64,000 nt of DNA from Paracoccus onubensis (GTDB lineage Bacteria > Pseudomonadota > Alphaproteobacteria > Rhodobacterales > Rhodobacteraceae), in assembly GCF_003591515.1 (NCBI RefSeq), contig NZ_QZCG01000003.1, positions 269,099 through 333,098 on the forward strand, given 5' to 3'. Positions 1 to 8,104 of this stretch are shown here, piece by piece; position 1 is the stretch's first letter, and each line of letters opens with the position of its first letter. The notes below the pieces were generated by a model. It was given only the letters and a program-made list of their open reading frames with translations. It was not told the origin of the DNA and did no database searches. The translations under genes were made by a program, and so were the position numbers.

Positions 1-711
1 CTTGACCAGCCGGACATTGCGTTTCGAGTTCGCCCCGGCCACGCGCCCGATAACATCGCTGACCCAGGGACCCGCGCAATTGACCACGCAGCGGGCGCGG
101 AATGTCCGGGTTTCGCCGGTCAGGTCGCTGCGGGTTTGCACCGTCCAGGCGCCGTCTTCCCGCCGCGCCGAGATGCAGGGACTGCGGGTCAGCACTTCTG
201 CCCCGCGCTCGGCGGCATCAACGGCGTTCAGAACGACAAGCCGGGCGTCATCCACCCAGCAATCCGAGTATTCGAAGCCCTTGGCATATTGGTTCATCAG
301 CGGCGCACCCTCGGGGTCGCGACGCAGATTCAGCGTCCGTGTCCCGGGCAGTTTCTGACGACCGCCCAGATTGTCGTAAAGGAACAGCCCAAGGCGGACC
401 AGCCATGCGGGGCGGTCCTGTGGACTGTGGGGCAGCACGAAGCGCATCGGCCAGATGATATGCGGCGCGGAACGCATCAGCACTTCGCGCTCGATCAGGG
501 CTTCGCGGACCAGCCGGAACTCGTAATATTCCAGATAGCGCAAGCCCCCATGCACCAGCTTGCCCGACCGGGACGAGGTTCCCTGAGCCAGATCGTCCTT
601 CTCGCATAACACGACCTTCAGGCCCCGCCCTGCCGCGTCTCGGGCAATTCCGGCACCATTGATGCCGCCGCCGATCACGAAAAGGTCGATCATCTCGGGG
701 TCGCTTGTCAT
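1..711 (-). CDS. eryB: Erythritol-phosphate dehydrogenase EryB (GlpD family), C-terminus outside window
   Basis: FAD-dependent dehydrogenase of the GlpD family; 237 N-terminal residues are visible and the frame stays open through base 1. The N-terminus carries the FAD-binding Rossmann motif (FVIGGGINGAGIARDAAGRG, about residues 10-29), then TSSRSGKLVHGGLRYLE, which is diagnostic of GlpD-type enzymes. The ATG at 711 has a good ribosome site (AAGGAG). It lies just downstream of eryA on the same strand, with 11 bases between. In Brucella and rhizobia the GlpD homologue next to erythritol kinase oxidises L-erythritol 4-phosphate. The EryB assignment rests on that neighbourhood; on sequence alone it could be an ordinary glycerol-3-phosphate dehydrogenase. 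Confidence 0.8.
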   Translation of the reverse strand, partial: MTSDPEMIDLFVIGGGINGAGIARDAAGRGLKVVLCEKDDLAQGTSSRSGKLVHGGLRYLEYYEFRLVREALIEREVLMRSAPHIIWPMRFVLPHSPQDRPAWLVRLGLFLYDNLGGRQKLPGTRTLNLRRDPEGAPLMNQYAKGFEYSDCWVDDARLVVLNAVDAAERGAEVLTRSPCISARREDGAWTVQTRSDLTGETRTFRARCVVNCAGPWVSDVIGRVAGANSKRNVRLVK

Positions 712-722
712 GTCAATCTCCT

Positions 723-2294
723 TCAGTTTCCGGCCCAAATCTGCTTGGCGCGGGCAGCGGCGAGGGCATCCCAGGCCAAAGGCAGGGCCTGGCGGGACGC
801 GGAAAATGCCGGGAAAAGCCGCTGATAGGCGGCGGTAAGGCCGGGATCCGGCGCTTCGGCCTGTCCGAGAAGCGGCGTCACCCATTCCTTGATGCAGGCT
901 TCCATATCCGGATAAACGCCGATCGCGACCGCCGCCATCATCGCGGCCCCCGCCGCCCCTGCCTCGTCCCGGTCGGATACCCGCACCGGGGCATCCAGCG
1001 AGGCGGAAAGGATGCTGCGTAATCCCGGCGAGCGGGCCGCGCCGCCGGTCAGGCGCAGTTCCGAGGGCAGGGGGCCCATTGCGGCATAGCAATCGCGCAT
1101 TGCCATCCCCAGCCCCTCGGCGACGGCGCGCAGCAGGTCGGGAAAGCGGTGATGCAGCGCCAGCCCGACAAAGCCCGCCCTTGCATCGGCATTGACGAAG
1201 GGACCACGCTCGCCGGCCTCGGAAATATAGGGGTGATAGATGATCTGACCGGGCTGGCTCGCGCTCAGCCAGTCTTCGATATGATCGACCAGATCGCGGT
1301 GACCAACGGGCTTGCCCATGTCGGACATGATGTCCGCCGCGAGCCCAAGTACCCAGTCCAGATTGAGCGTCGCCGCCATATTGGTCTGCACCTGCGTGAC
1401 GATACCGGGGATCGGCAGGCAAATCACATAGCCTGTGCCCTGATCGTTCAGATGCACGCCATTCGCGGGCACCGCCCGCAGATGCACGCCGGTAGAACCG
1501 ACGGTCGAGCAGGCCACATCGCCCGCGCCGCCATAGACGCCTGCGCCAAGCGCGGTCATCACCATGTCCACATAGCCAAGGCTGACCGGCGTTCCGGCGC
1601 GCAATCCCGTTCGGGTGGCCGCCTCTGCCGTAAGGGGATGGGTGATCTGGCTGCCATCCACGATCTGGGGCAGCAGGTGGCGGCGACGTGTCAGCCCCAA
1701 TGCCTCGATCACGGTGTCGTCGTATTGGCGGTTACGGAAATTGCCGAAGGTGAAGCTGGCTTCCGACGGATCCGTCGCGCGGATCCCGGTCAGGTTGAGG
1801 TAAAGCCAGTCCTTGCAATGCAGTGCGACCTCGGCCCGATCCAGCAACTCGGGCATATGCGCATCCATATGTGCCATCTGGCTGCCTTGCTGGCAGGTAT
1901 TCAACCCGGTGCCAGTCGCTTCGAAGCGCGCGCGGTCCGAAGCCCGCGCGGCAAGGCGCTGGACCGTTGGGGCGGCCCGCGCGTCAAGCCAAAGCCAGGC
2001 ATCGCAAACCGGGCCGTCGTTCCCGACCAGCCAGGTGCCGTCGCCCTGAGCCGTCACCGACAGCGCGGCGGTGCGGGCGGCAAGGTTTTCGATCCGGTCA
2101 CCCAGATCGCGTAACGCCGCAGCGCAATCCCGCCATGTCTGTTCAAGGTTTTGCGTGGCCGATCCTTCGGCAGTCGAGGCGTAGTTATTGGGAACCGAGG
2201 CCGATGCAAGCTGCCGCCCCCGCAGGTCGAAGGCTACGGCCTTGATGACCGAGGTGCCCGCATCGATACCAATCAGAATGTCATGTTCGGGCAT
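723..2294 (-). CDS. eryA: Erythritol kinase EryA (FGGY family)
   Basis: FGGY-family carbohydrate kinase, 523 aa, expected to phosphorylate erythritol to L-erythritol 4-phosphate in the cytoplasm. The phosphate-1 motif GIDAGTSVIKAVAFDL is at residues 9-24. Stretches such as TGLNTCQQGSQMAHMD, HCKDWLYLNLTG and ATDPSEASFTFGNFR closely resemble what I remember of Brucella EryA, and the C-terminal LTGGAARSPGLRSILS is the usual FGGY ATP-binding region. I chose the ATG at 2294 because it has a strong GGGAGG ribosome site; an upstream in-frame start at 2336 has none. It is followed by eryB and is divergent from the transporter genes. No kinase motif is missing. Confidence 0.85.
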   Translation of the reverse strand: MPEHDILIGIDAGTSVIKAVAFDLRGRQLASASVPNNYASTAEGSATQNLEQTWRDCAAALRDLGDRIENLAARTAALSVTAQGDGTWLVGNDGPVCDAWLWLDARAAPTVQRLAARASDRARFEATGTGLNTCQQGSQMAHMDAHMPELLDRAEVALHCKDWLYLNLTGIRATDPSEASFTFGNFRNRQYDDTVIEALGLTRRRHLLPQIVDGSQITHPLTAEAATRTGLRAGTPVSLGYVDMVMTALGAGVYGGAGDVACSTVGSTGVHLRAVPANGVHLNDQGTGYVICLPIPGIVTQVQTNMAATLNLDWVLGLAADIMSDMGKPVGHRDLVDHIEDWLSASQPGQIIYHPYISEAGERGPFVNADARAGFVGLALHHRFPDLLRAVAEGLGMAMRDCYAAMGPLPSELRLTGGAARSPGLRSILSASLDAPVRVSDRDEAGAAGAAMMAAVAIGVYPDMEACIKEWVTPLLGQAEAPDPGLTAAYQRLFPAFSASRQALPLAWDALAAARAKQIWAGN

Positions 2295-2721
2295 GAATCG
2301 CCTCCCTCGTCGAATCGGTGCGCTGTAATCCGTCACCCTTCCTCCGGTGGGCGTCGCGGCGCGTGTCTGGCGTTATATACCATAATAATCACATATAAAA
2401 CGCATTATTTTGCTGAAAAAGGAATATATTTCATCTATCATAACGGGAGATGATGGCGCAACTGGCGATTCGTTTTTGTTTCGGCAGATGGTTCATGATA
2501 GAATATTCTCAGATATTTAACGATAATTTGAATGATCTGCATAATTTTCGTGCGTATCCTTGGCGGAGGCATCTTCTGCAAGCCGTAAGAGAGGGGCGGC
2601 ATGTTGGGTGGCGTTCCTGATTAAAAAATATCATTATTGACTGATAATATAACAATGATATAACTTATGTGAGTGATATATGGCGCCGGGAGGGCGCGAC
2701 ATCAGTCAGGCAGGGGGCGAC
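2295..2721. promoter_or_regulatory. AT-rich divergent control region between eryA and the transporter operon
   Basis: About 430 bases, strikingly AT-rich (especially 2375-2680) compared with the GC-rich flanks. It must hold promoters for eryA-eryB (leftward) and the transporter operon (rightward). TGATAAT/GATATA-like words recur. No convincing protein-coding ORF lies in it. The DeoR-type protein at 7215 is the obvious candidate regulator, by inference only. Confidence 0.6.
2628..2661. promoter_or_regulatory. Inverted repeat, candidate operator of the polyol transporter operon
   Basis: The arms ATATCATT (2628-2635) and AATGATAT (2654-2661) are exact complements separated by 18 bases. A further partial copy (GTGATATA) follows at about 2672. 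The site lies just upstream of the first rightward ribosome site and could bind the DeoR-type repressor or the SorC-type EryD expected outside the window. No binding evidence is available. Confidence 0.4.
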
Positions 2722-2811
2722 ATGTCAGAAATCATCCGAACCGGGCGGCGCGGTATCCGCTGCGTTCCGACCTTTTCCGTCTGCCGGTGCTGCATAGGGG
2801 CTGCGTCATGA
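2722..2811 (+). CDS. Putative 29-residue cysteine-containing leader peptide
   Basis: A short ORF starts at ATG 2722, 4-5 bases after a good ribosome site (AGGGGGC). It encodes 29 residues with four cysteines, three of them in a VCRCC cluster near the end. Its TGA (2809-2811) overlaps the ATG (2808) of the DUF2291 gene in the ATGA arrangement used throughout this operon. That suggests real translation and coupling, perhaps a regulatory leader. I recognise no family, and it could be a chance ORF. Confidence 0.35.
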   Translation: MSEIIRTGRRGIRCVPTFSVCRCCIGAAS

Positions 2812-3473
2812 CTCAGGGTTCCGCTTCCCCTGCGCCCGCGCCCAAGGCCCCGGCACCATCCCGGCGCGGCCTGTTTCTGGGCATCGCCGCCGCGATTGTC
2901 GTGGCGGCGGGGATTGCCGTTGACACAACCGTCGTGCAGATCGGGTCCGAGGCTGATGCGCGGCAGCAGGCATTCTCGCCCGATACCTATGGCGCGGAGG
3001 AATTTCCACGCATACAGGAATTCGTGACCAGCAAGGCCGTCGACGCGGAAACGCTGGCCAAGGAACTGGAGGCGGACAAGGATGCCGCGGTCGAACAATA
3101 CGGCACCCCCGCCTCGACCGGCGCGATCCTGCCGGTGACTGTCAGCGGCGTGGTGGGCGAAGGGAAATCCGGCGTCTATACGCTGGCCGTTGACGGGCTG
3201 TCCGAAGAAATCACCGTCCGCGTCCAGACCGGCCCCGCCATCAACGGCACCGATCTGCGCGACGCGCCCGGCGATATCGAATTCGGTCAGTTCAAGAACC
3301 AGATCCAGTATCAGGATGCCGGCGCGGCCATCAACCGCGCGATGAAGGCCGCCGTTCTGGACGGTATCGATGGCGCGACACTGGACGGCAAGACCATTCA
3401 GGTGACCGGGGTCTTCCGGCTGATCAATCCCAAGAACTGGATGATCACCCCTGTTTCGCTGGAGGTGCAATGA
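2808..3473 (+). CDS. DUF2291 family protein, membrane-anchored, sugar-transport associated
   Basis: 221 aa. A Pro/Ala-rich cytoplasmic start is followed by one hydrophobic segment (about residues 23-40, GLFLGIAAAIVVAAGIAVD) and then a periplasmic domain ending in TGVFRLINPKNWMITPVSL. The fold and position match DUF2291, a family whose genes often precede CUT2 sugar ABC transporters in Rhizobiales and Rhodobacterales. Its molecular role is unknown to me. The ATG at 2808 is preceded by AGGGG and overlaps the leader ORF stop; the frame is open further upstream to 2673, but that extension reads as noise. The stop overlaps the ATPase start by four bases, so it is the first structural gene of the transporter operon. 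Confidence 0.75.
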   Translation: MTQGSASPAPAPKAPAPSRRGLFLGIAAAIVVAAGIAVDTTVVQIGSEADARQQAFSPDTYGAEEFPRIQEFVTSKAVDAETLAKELEADKDAAVEQYGTPASTGAILPVTVSGVVGEGKSGVYTLAVDGLSEEITVRVQTGPAINGTDLRDAPGDIEFGQFKNQIQYQDAGAAINRAMKAAVLDGIDGATLDGKTIQVTGVFRLINPKNWMITPVSLEVQ

Positions 3474-5014
3474 GCCCCCAGACCCCCGTTCCCGACACGA
3501 AGCCCAACCCCGAACAGGTCGTGCTTGCCGCCCGGAGCGTCGCCAAATCCTATGGCAACGTCCATGCGCTGAAGGGTGTCAATTTCGACATCCACCAAGG
3601 TCAGGTCACCACCCTGTTCGGTGAGAACGGGGCGGGTAAATCCACGTTGATGAAGGTTCTTTCAGGTGTGATTCAGCCGACCTCTGGCGAGATCATCCTT
3701 GATGGTCAGCCGGTGGTGTTCGGCAATGCCGCCGGGGCGCGGGACCACGGGATCTCGATCATCCATCAGGAATTGTCACTCGCGCCCAATCTGTCGGTGC
3801 GCGACAATATCTTCATGGGCCGCGAGTTGCACGGCACCGCGGGCGTCGATTTCGCCGAAGAGGAGCGCCAGACCCGCAAGCTGATGGAGGAGCTTGAAGA
3901 GGATATCGACCCGCTGACCCCGGTCGAGGATCTGCGCCTTGGCCAGCAGCAGATCGTCGAGATCGCCCGCGCCCTTTCGGTCAACAGCCGCATCCTGATC
4001 ATGGACGAGCCGACCTCGGCGCTTTCGGCCAGCGAGGTCGAGGTGCTGTTCAAGGTCATCCGCGACCTGACGGCGCGGGGTGTCTCTATCGTTTATATCT
4101 CGCATCATCTGGAAGAAGCGCTGACCATTACCGATCATGCGGTTGTCCTGCGCGACGGAAACATGACCGCCTATGCGCCCCGTGCCGAGATCGATCTGGA
4201 ATGGATCGTGCGCAATATGGTTGGCGAGAATTACGATCTGGGTTCCCCTCCGGGCGGGTACGAGATGGGCGAGGTCGCGCTGTCGATCCGCAATCTGTCG
4301 GTTCCCGACGCTTCCGGCGTCGACCTTGTGCGAGACCTGTCGCTGGATGTCCGTGCAGGCGAAATTGTCTGTGTTTATGGCTTGATGGGCGCTGGCCGGA
4401 CCGAATTGCTGGAGGCTGTCGCCGGAAGGTTGGCGAAAACCGGCGGCGAGATCGTTCTGGAAGGCCGCGAGGTTTCGCATCTTTCCATCGGAGAACGTAT
4501 CGCCCGCGGTCTTGCGCTTGTGCCCGAAGATCGCCAGCGCGACGGACTTGTCCAGACCATGAGCGTGGGACAGAACCTGTCCCTGGCCTCGATCCGCGAT
4601 TTCACCAAAGGCCTGTTCACGCAGCACCGCGCCGAGAAGAAACTGATCCAGGATTCGATCCGCGAGGTTACCGTCAAGACCGATGGCGGTGATGCGTCTA
4701 TCGGTTCGCTTTCCGGCGGCAACCAGCAGAAGGTGGTGATCGGCAAGATTTTGGCGACCAGACCTCGCGTCATCATGCTGGACGAGCCGTCGCGCGGCAT
4801 CGATATCGGCGCCAAGGCCGAGGTGTTCAGGCTGCTGGCCGAAGGCGCGAAACAGGGGCTGGCGGTGCTGTATTCGACCTCGGAGGTGGGTGAATGCCTG
4901 TCCATCGCGCATCGGATCATCGTCATGCACAAGGGCCGGGTCTCGGCTGTCTTCGATTCCAACGCATCCAAAGAACAGATCATGGCCGCTTCGGGCGAAG
5001 CCGAGGCCGCATGA
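3470..5014 (+). CDS. Sugar/polyol ABC transporter, double ATPase subunit (CUT2 type)
   Basis: 514 aa with two fused nucleotide-binding domains, as in RbsA/XylG. NBD1 has Walker A GENGAGKST (about 51-59), a degenerate signature RLGQQQIVEIARA and Walker B ILIMDEPTSAL. NBD2 has the usual degenerate P-loop GLMGAGRTE, signature LSGGNQQKV and Walker B VIMLDEPSRGID. One catalytically strong and one weak site is normal for this group. It starts with an ATGA overlap on the DUF2291 gene and ends by overlapping a possible permease start. Given the neighbouring erythritol kinase, the substrate is inferred to be erythritol or a related polyol, making this the likely counterpart of rhizobial EryE. Confidence 0.9.
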   Translation: MSPQTPVPDTKPNPEQVVLAARSVAKSYGNVHALKGVNFDIHQGQVTTLFGENGAGKSTLMKVLSGVIQPTSGEIILDGQPVVFGNAAGARDHGISIIHQELSLAPNLSVRDNIFMGRELHGTAGVDFAEEERQTRKLMEELEEDIDPLTPVEDLRLGQQQIVEIARALSVNSRILIMDEPTSALSASEVEVLFKVIRDLTARGVSIVYISHHLEEALTITDHAVVLRDGNMTAYAPRAEIDLEWIVRNMVGENYDLGSPPGGYEMGEVALSIRNLSVPDASGVDLVRDLSLDVRAGEIVCVYGLMGAGRTELLEAVAGRLAKTGGEIVLEGREVSHLSIGERIARGLALVPEDRQRDGLVQTMSVGQNLSLASIRDFTKGLFTQHRAEKKLIQDSIREVTVKTDGGDASIGSLSGGNQQKVVIGKILATRPRVIMLDEPSRGIDIGAKAEVFRLLAEGAKQGLAVLYSTSEVGECLSIAHRIIVMHKGRVSAVFDSNASKEQIMAASGEAEAA

Positions 5015-5040
5015 GCGTCGAGAGCAAGAGGGAAAACCCC

Positions 5041-6084
5041 ATGTCTGACACGACCAACACCCAAACGGCAAAGCGTTCGACTGGCGGTTTCGATATCGCC
5101 CGCCTGCTGCTGGAGGGACGGGCGTTCTTTGCCCTGATCGTGATCATCGCGGTGTTTTCATATATGTCGCCGAACTATTTCACGACCAGCAATTTCCTGA
5201 TCATGTCCAGCCATGTGGCGATTTACGGGCTGCTGGCCATCGGCATGTTGCTGGTGATCCTGAATGGCGGGATCGACCTGTCTGTGGGGTCGATCCTTGC
5301 GCTTGCCGGGGTCAGTGCGGGCGCGATGATGCAGGGGATCGAATTGCAGGCGCTTGGTGTGATCCTGTACCCGCCGGTCTGGGCGGTGGTTGTGCTGACA
5401 TGCGTGCTGGGTGCGTTTGTCGGGGCGGTGAACGGCGTACTGATCTCGATCTTCAAGGTGCCCGCCTTCGTCGCGACGCTTGGCGTGATGTATGTCGCGC
5501 GAGGCGTGGCGCTGCTGATGACCAACGGGCTGACCTATAACAATCTGGCGGGCAAGGCCGAGTTCGGAAATACCGGGTTCAACTGGTTGGGTTTCAGCCG
5601 CATCGCCGGGATTCCGATCTCGGTTCTGGTGCTGGCGGCGGCGGCGATCATTGCCGGGTTGATGTTGTCGCGCTCGGCCTTCGGACGCTGGCTTTACGCC
5701 TCGGGCGGCAATGAACGCGCGGCGGAACTGTCCGGCGTTCCGACCCGCAGGGTGAAGATCGCCGTCTATACACTGTCGGGTATCCTGTCGGCCATCGCGG
5801 GGCTGGTTCTGGCATCGCAACTGACCTCGGCCGGGCCGACCGCCGGGCAGACCTATGAACTGACGGCGATTGCCGCTGTCGTGATTGGTGGCGCGGCCCT
5901 GACGGGCGGACGCGGCACGGTGCGGGGCACCATGCTGGGGGCTTTCGTGATCGGCTTTCTGTCGGACGGTCTGGTGATCATCGGCGTCTCGTCCTACTGG
6001 CAGACGGTTTTCACCGGCGCCGTGATCGTGCTGGCCGTGCTGATGAACTCGCTGCAATACGGGCGTGGCGGCCGCAAGGTCTGA
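5041..6084 (+). CDS. Sugar/polyol ABC transporter permease (RbsC family)
   Basis: 347 aa, very hydrophobic, with about ten membrane segments. It has the CUT2 permease hallmarks ILNGGIDLSVGSILALAG near residues 75-92 and a GGAALTGGRGT loop near residue 285, the cytoplasmic loop that contacts the ATPase. I prefer the ATG at 5041 (AGAGGG eight bases upstream). The ATG at 5011, which overlaps the ATPase stop (ATGA), is also possible and would add ten residues. It is the inner-membrane channel partner of the adjacent ATPase and binding protein, and the likely counterpart of rhizobial EryF. Confidence 0.88.
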   Translation: MSDTTNTQTAKRSTGGFDIARLLLEGRAFFALIVIIAVFSYMSPNYFTTSNFLIMSSHVAIYGLLAIGMLLVILNGGIDLSVGSILALAGVSAGAMMQGIELQALGVILYPPVWAVVVLTCVLGAFVGAVNGVLISIFKVPAFVATLGVMYVARGVALLMTNGLTYNNLAGKAEFGNTGFNWLGFSRIAGIPISVLVLAAAAIIAGLMLSRSAFGRWLYASGGNERAAELSGVPTRRVKIAVYTLSGILSAIAGLVLASQLTSAGPTAGQTYELTAIAAVVIGGAALTGGRGTVRGTMLGAFVIGFLSDGLVIIGVSSYWQTVFTGAVIVLAVLMNSLQYGRGGRKV

Positions 6085-6173
6085 CCCGCCAGACGAAAAC
6101 CGCCCGGCCCGAACGGGGACCGGGTGTCATCCCTGCCAGACGCGGCAGACAACCAACCCGAAGGGAGAGAGAC

Positions 6174-7121
6174 ATGACCAAGATGACGCGCCGCCTGTTA
6201 CTGGCCGCCACTGCAAGCCTGCCGTTGATGGCCGGTTCGGCATGGGCCGAAGGGCTGATAACGATCATCGTCAACGATCCGGCGAACCCCTATTGGTTCA
6301 CCGAAGGCGAGGTTGCCAAGGCGACCGCCGAGGAACTGGGCTACACGGCGAATGTTGCGGCCCACAAGGGCGATACCAATACCGAAAGCACCCTGATCGA
6401 CACCGCGATCACCAACAAGTCGGTGGCGATCATTCTTGACCCGGCGAATGCCGACGGCTCGATCGGCGCGGTCAGGAAGGCCGTGGATGCCGGTATCCCG
6501 GTTCTGACCGTGAATGCCGAGATCAATGAAAGCGATCTGGCCAAGGCGCAGCTTGTCTCGAATAACGCGCAGGGCGCGGCGCTTGGCGCTCAGGCATGGG
6601 TCGAGGCCGTGGGCGACAGCGGCCAATATGTCGAATTGTTCGGCGCTCCGCCCGACAATAATGCCGCGACCCGCTCGAACGGGTTCGAAACGGTTCTGAG
6701 CCAGTATCCCGATCTTGAAGAGGTCGATGAAGAAGTCGCCAACTGGGATCGCACCCAGGGCTATCAGAAGATGCAATCCATGCTGCAGGCCAATCCCGAT
6801 ATCATCGGTGTGATCTCGGGCAATGACGAGATGGCCCTGGGCGCGATTGCGGCGTTGAAAGAGGCCGGTAAGCTGGAGCAGATCAAGGTCGGTGGTTTCG
6901 ACGGCTCACCCGATGCGGTCGAGGCGGTGAAGGCCGGCGAATTGCAGTACACTGTCCTTCAGCCGGTCGCGGTATTTGCCGATGAGGCGGTACGGCAGGC
7001 TGATAATTTCATCAAGACGGGTGAAACCGGCGCGGATGCGGAAAAGCAGCTTTTCGACTGTATCCTGATCACCAAGGATAACGCGGATCAGATAACTTCG
7101 CCTTTCGTGCTGGAACAGTAA
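6174..7121 (+). CDS. Periplasmic sugar/polyol-binding protein of ABC transporter
   Basis: 315 aa, periplasmic-binding protein of the RbsB/LacI type. A clear signal peptide, with K/R residues then LLLAATASLPLMAGSAWA, is cut near residue 25. Typical motifs include IVNDPANPYW at the start of the first lobe, AIILDPANADGSIGAVRKA, and [21 protein letters not shown] in the second lobe. A strong ribosome site (GAAGGGAGAG) precedes ATG 6174, 89 bases after the permease; the gap probably allows higher expression of the binding protein. A good terminator follows at 7130. It is likely equivalent to rhizobial EryG. Confidence 0.9.
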   Translation: MTKMTRRLLLAATASLPLMAGSAWAEGLITIIVNDPANPYWFTEGEVAKATAEELGYTANVAAHKGDTNTESTLIDTAITNKSVAIILDPANADGSIGAVRKAVDAGIPVLTVNAEINESDLAKAQLVSNNAQGAALGAQAWVEAVGDSGQYVELFGAPPDNNAATRSNGFETVLSQYPDLEEVDEEVANWDRTQGYQKMQSMLQANPDIIGVISGNDEMALGAIAALKEAGKLEQIKVGGFDGSPDAVEAVKAGELQYTVLQPVAVFADEAVRQADNFIKTGETGADAEKQLFDCILITKDNADQITSPFVLEQ

Positions 7122-7129
7122 GACAGGAC

Positions 7130-7156
7130 GGGGCGCGATTTTCGCGCCCCTTTCAT
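7130..7156 (+). terminator. Rho-independent terminator after the polyol transporter operon
   Basis: The perfect 8-base stem GGGGCGCG (7130-7137) / CGCGCCCC (7143-7150) has an ATTTT loop and is followed by TTTCATT. It sits nine bases after the binding-protein stop codon and separates the transporter genes from the downstream regulator. Confidence 0.8.
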
Positions 7157-7214
7157 TCCCGCCGGGTGGGATATTGCCTATCGGCTCGCCCGACCTTGGG
7201 GGCAGGAGAATCGC

Positions 7215-8075
7215 ATGACCGACAGTCAGGAGCCTATCGAAAGCCTTGTTTCGGGCGATCTTCCCAGCGACAGCCGTCAGGCCCGCCAGATCGCCCGCCG
7301 TCAGATGATGGCAGAAGCGGTGATGGCCGAGGGAACGATGCGGATCGAGGATCTGACCGAGCGTTTCGGCATCAGCCTGATGACAGCGCACAGGGATCTG
7401 GACGAGTTGGCAAGCCGCGGATTGTTGCGCAAGTCACGGGGTGTCGTCTCGGCGGCACCGACCCGGGTGGTAGAGGCAAGCGGCGTTTATCGCGATACGA
7501 GGCAGGCTGCGGAAAAGGCGGCGATCGCAGCTTTGGCCGCCCGCATCATCGAGCCGGGGCAAGCGGTATTCTTCGACGATTCGACTACGGTAGCCCGGAT
7601 GGTGCCGCATTTGGCGGATAAGGTTCCGCTGACCGCGATTACCAATTCCGTCGGGCTGGTGAATGAGCTTGTCGAGATTCTCGACCTGACATTGCTGGGG
7701 CTGGGCGGCCAGTATCACAATTGGTGCAACGCATTCATGGGGCCCGCGACAATCGCCGAGATTCGCCGGCTTCGTGCCGATCTGGTGTTTCTGTCCATGT
7801 CCGCGATCATTGACGGAATGGTTTTCCATCAAAGCCCCGATATGCTGGAGACAAAGCGCGCGATGTTCAATAGCGCTGCCCGGCGCGTTCTTCTGGCCGA
7901 TCACACGAAATTCGAGCGCCGCGCTCTTTATGCGATGGAGCCGCTTGAGCGCTTCGACATCATCATCGTAGACGACGGAACCCCGCCGTCATTGATCGAG
8001 CGGATGAAGAAACAGGGGATCGAGGTCCGGATGGCGAAAGTCGAACTTGCCGGCGGCCAGAAGGTTTCCGGCTGA
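7215..8075 (+). CDS. DeoR/GlpR-family transcriptional repressor
   Basis: 286 aa. The N-terminal DeoR winged helix-turn-helix spans about residues 35-85 (IARRQMMAEAVMAEGTMRIEDLTERFGISLMTAHRDLDELASRGLLRKSRG). The C-terminal sugar-phosphate sensor domain follows, with VFFDDSTTVARMVPHL, AITNSVGLVNEL and LLADHTKFERRALYAM, where the DxTK motif is the family's effector pocket. The start is supported by AGGAGA at a good distance. The inferred effector is a polyol phosphate made by the neighbouring kinase, and the AT-rich region at 2295-2721 is the likely target. It has its own transcript after the terminator at 7130. Confidence 0.88.
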   Translation: MTDSQEPIESLVSGDLPSDSRQARQIARRQMMAEAVMAEGTMRIEDLTERFGISLMTAHRDLDELASRGLLRKSRGVVSAAPTRVVEASGVYRDTRQAAEKAAIAALAARIIEPGQAVFFDDSTTVARMVPHLADKVPLTAITNSVGLVNELVEILDLTLLGLGGQYHNWCNAFMGPATIAEIRRLRADLVFLSMSAIIDGMVFHQSPDMLETKRAMFNSAARRVLLADHTKFERRALYAMEPLERFDIIIVDDGTPPSLIERMKKQGIEVRMAKVELAGGQKVSG

Positions 8076-8104
8076 ACCAGACACGCTTCCGGCCGTGATC
8101 CGGT

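Noticed and set aside
3776..5071. 431-codon open frame antisense to the sugar ABC ATPase
   Set aside because: The sense strand carries two complete ATPase domains; the antisense product is compositionally odd.
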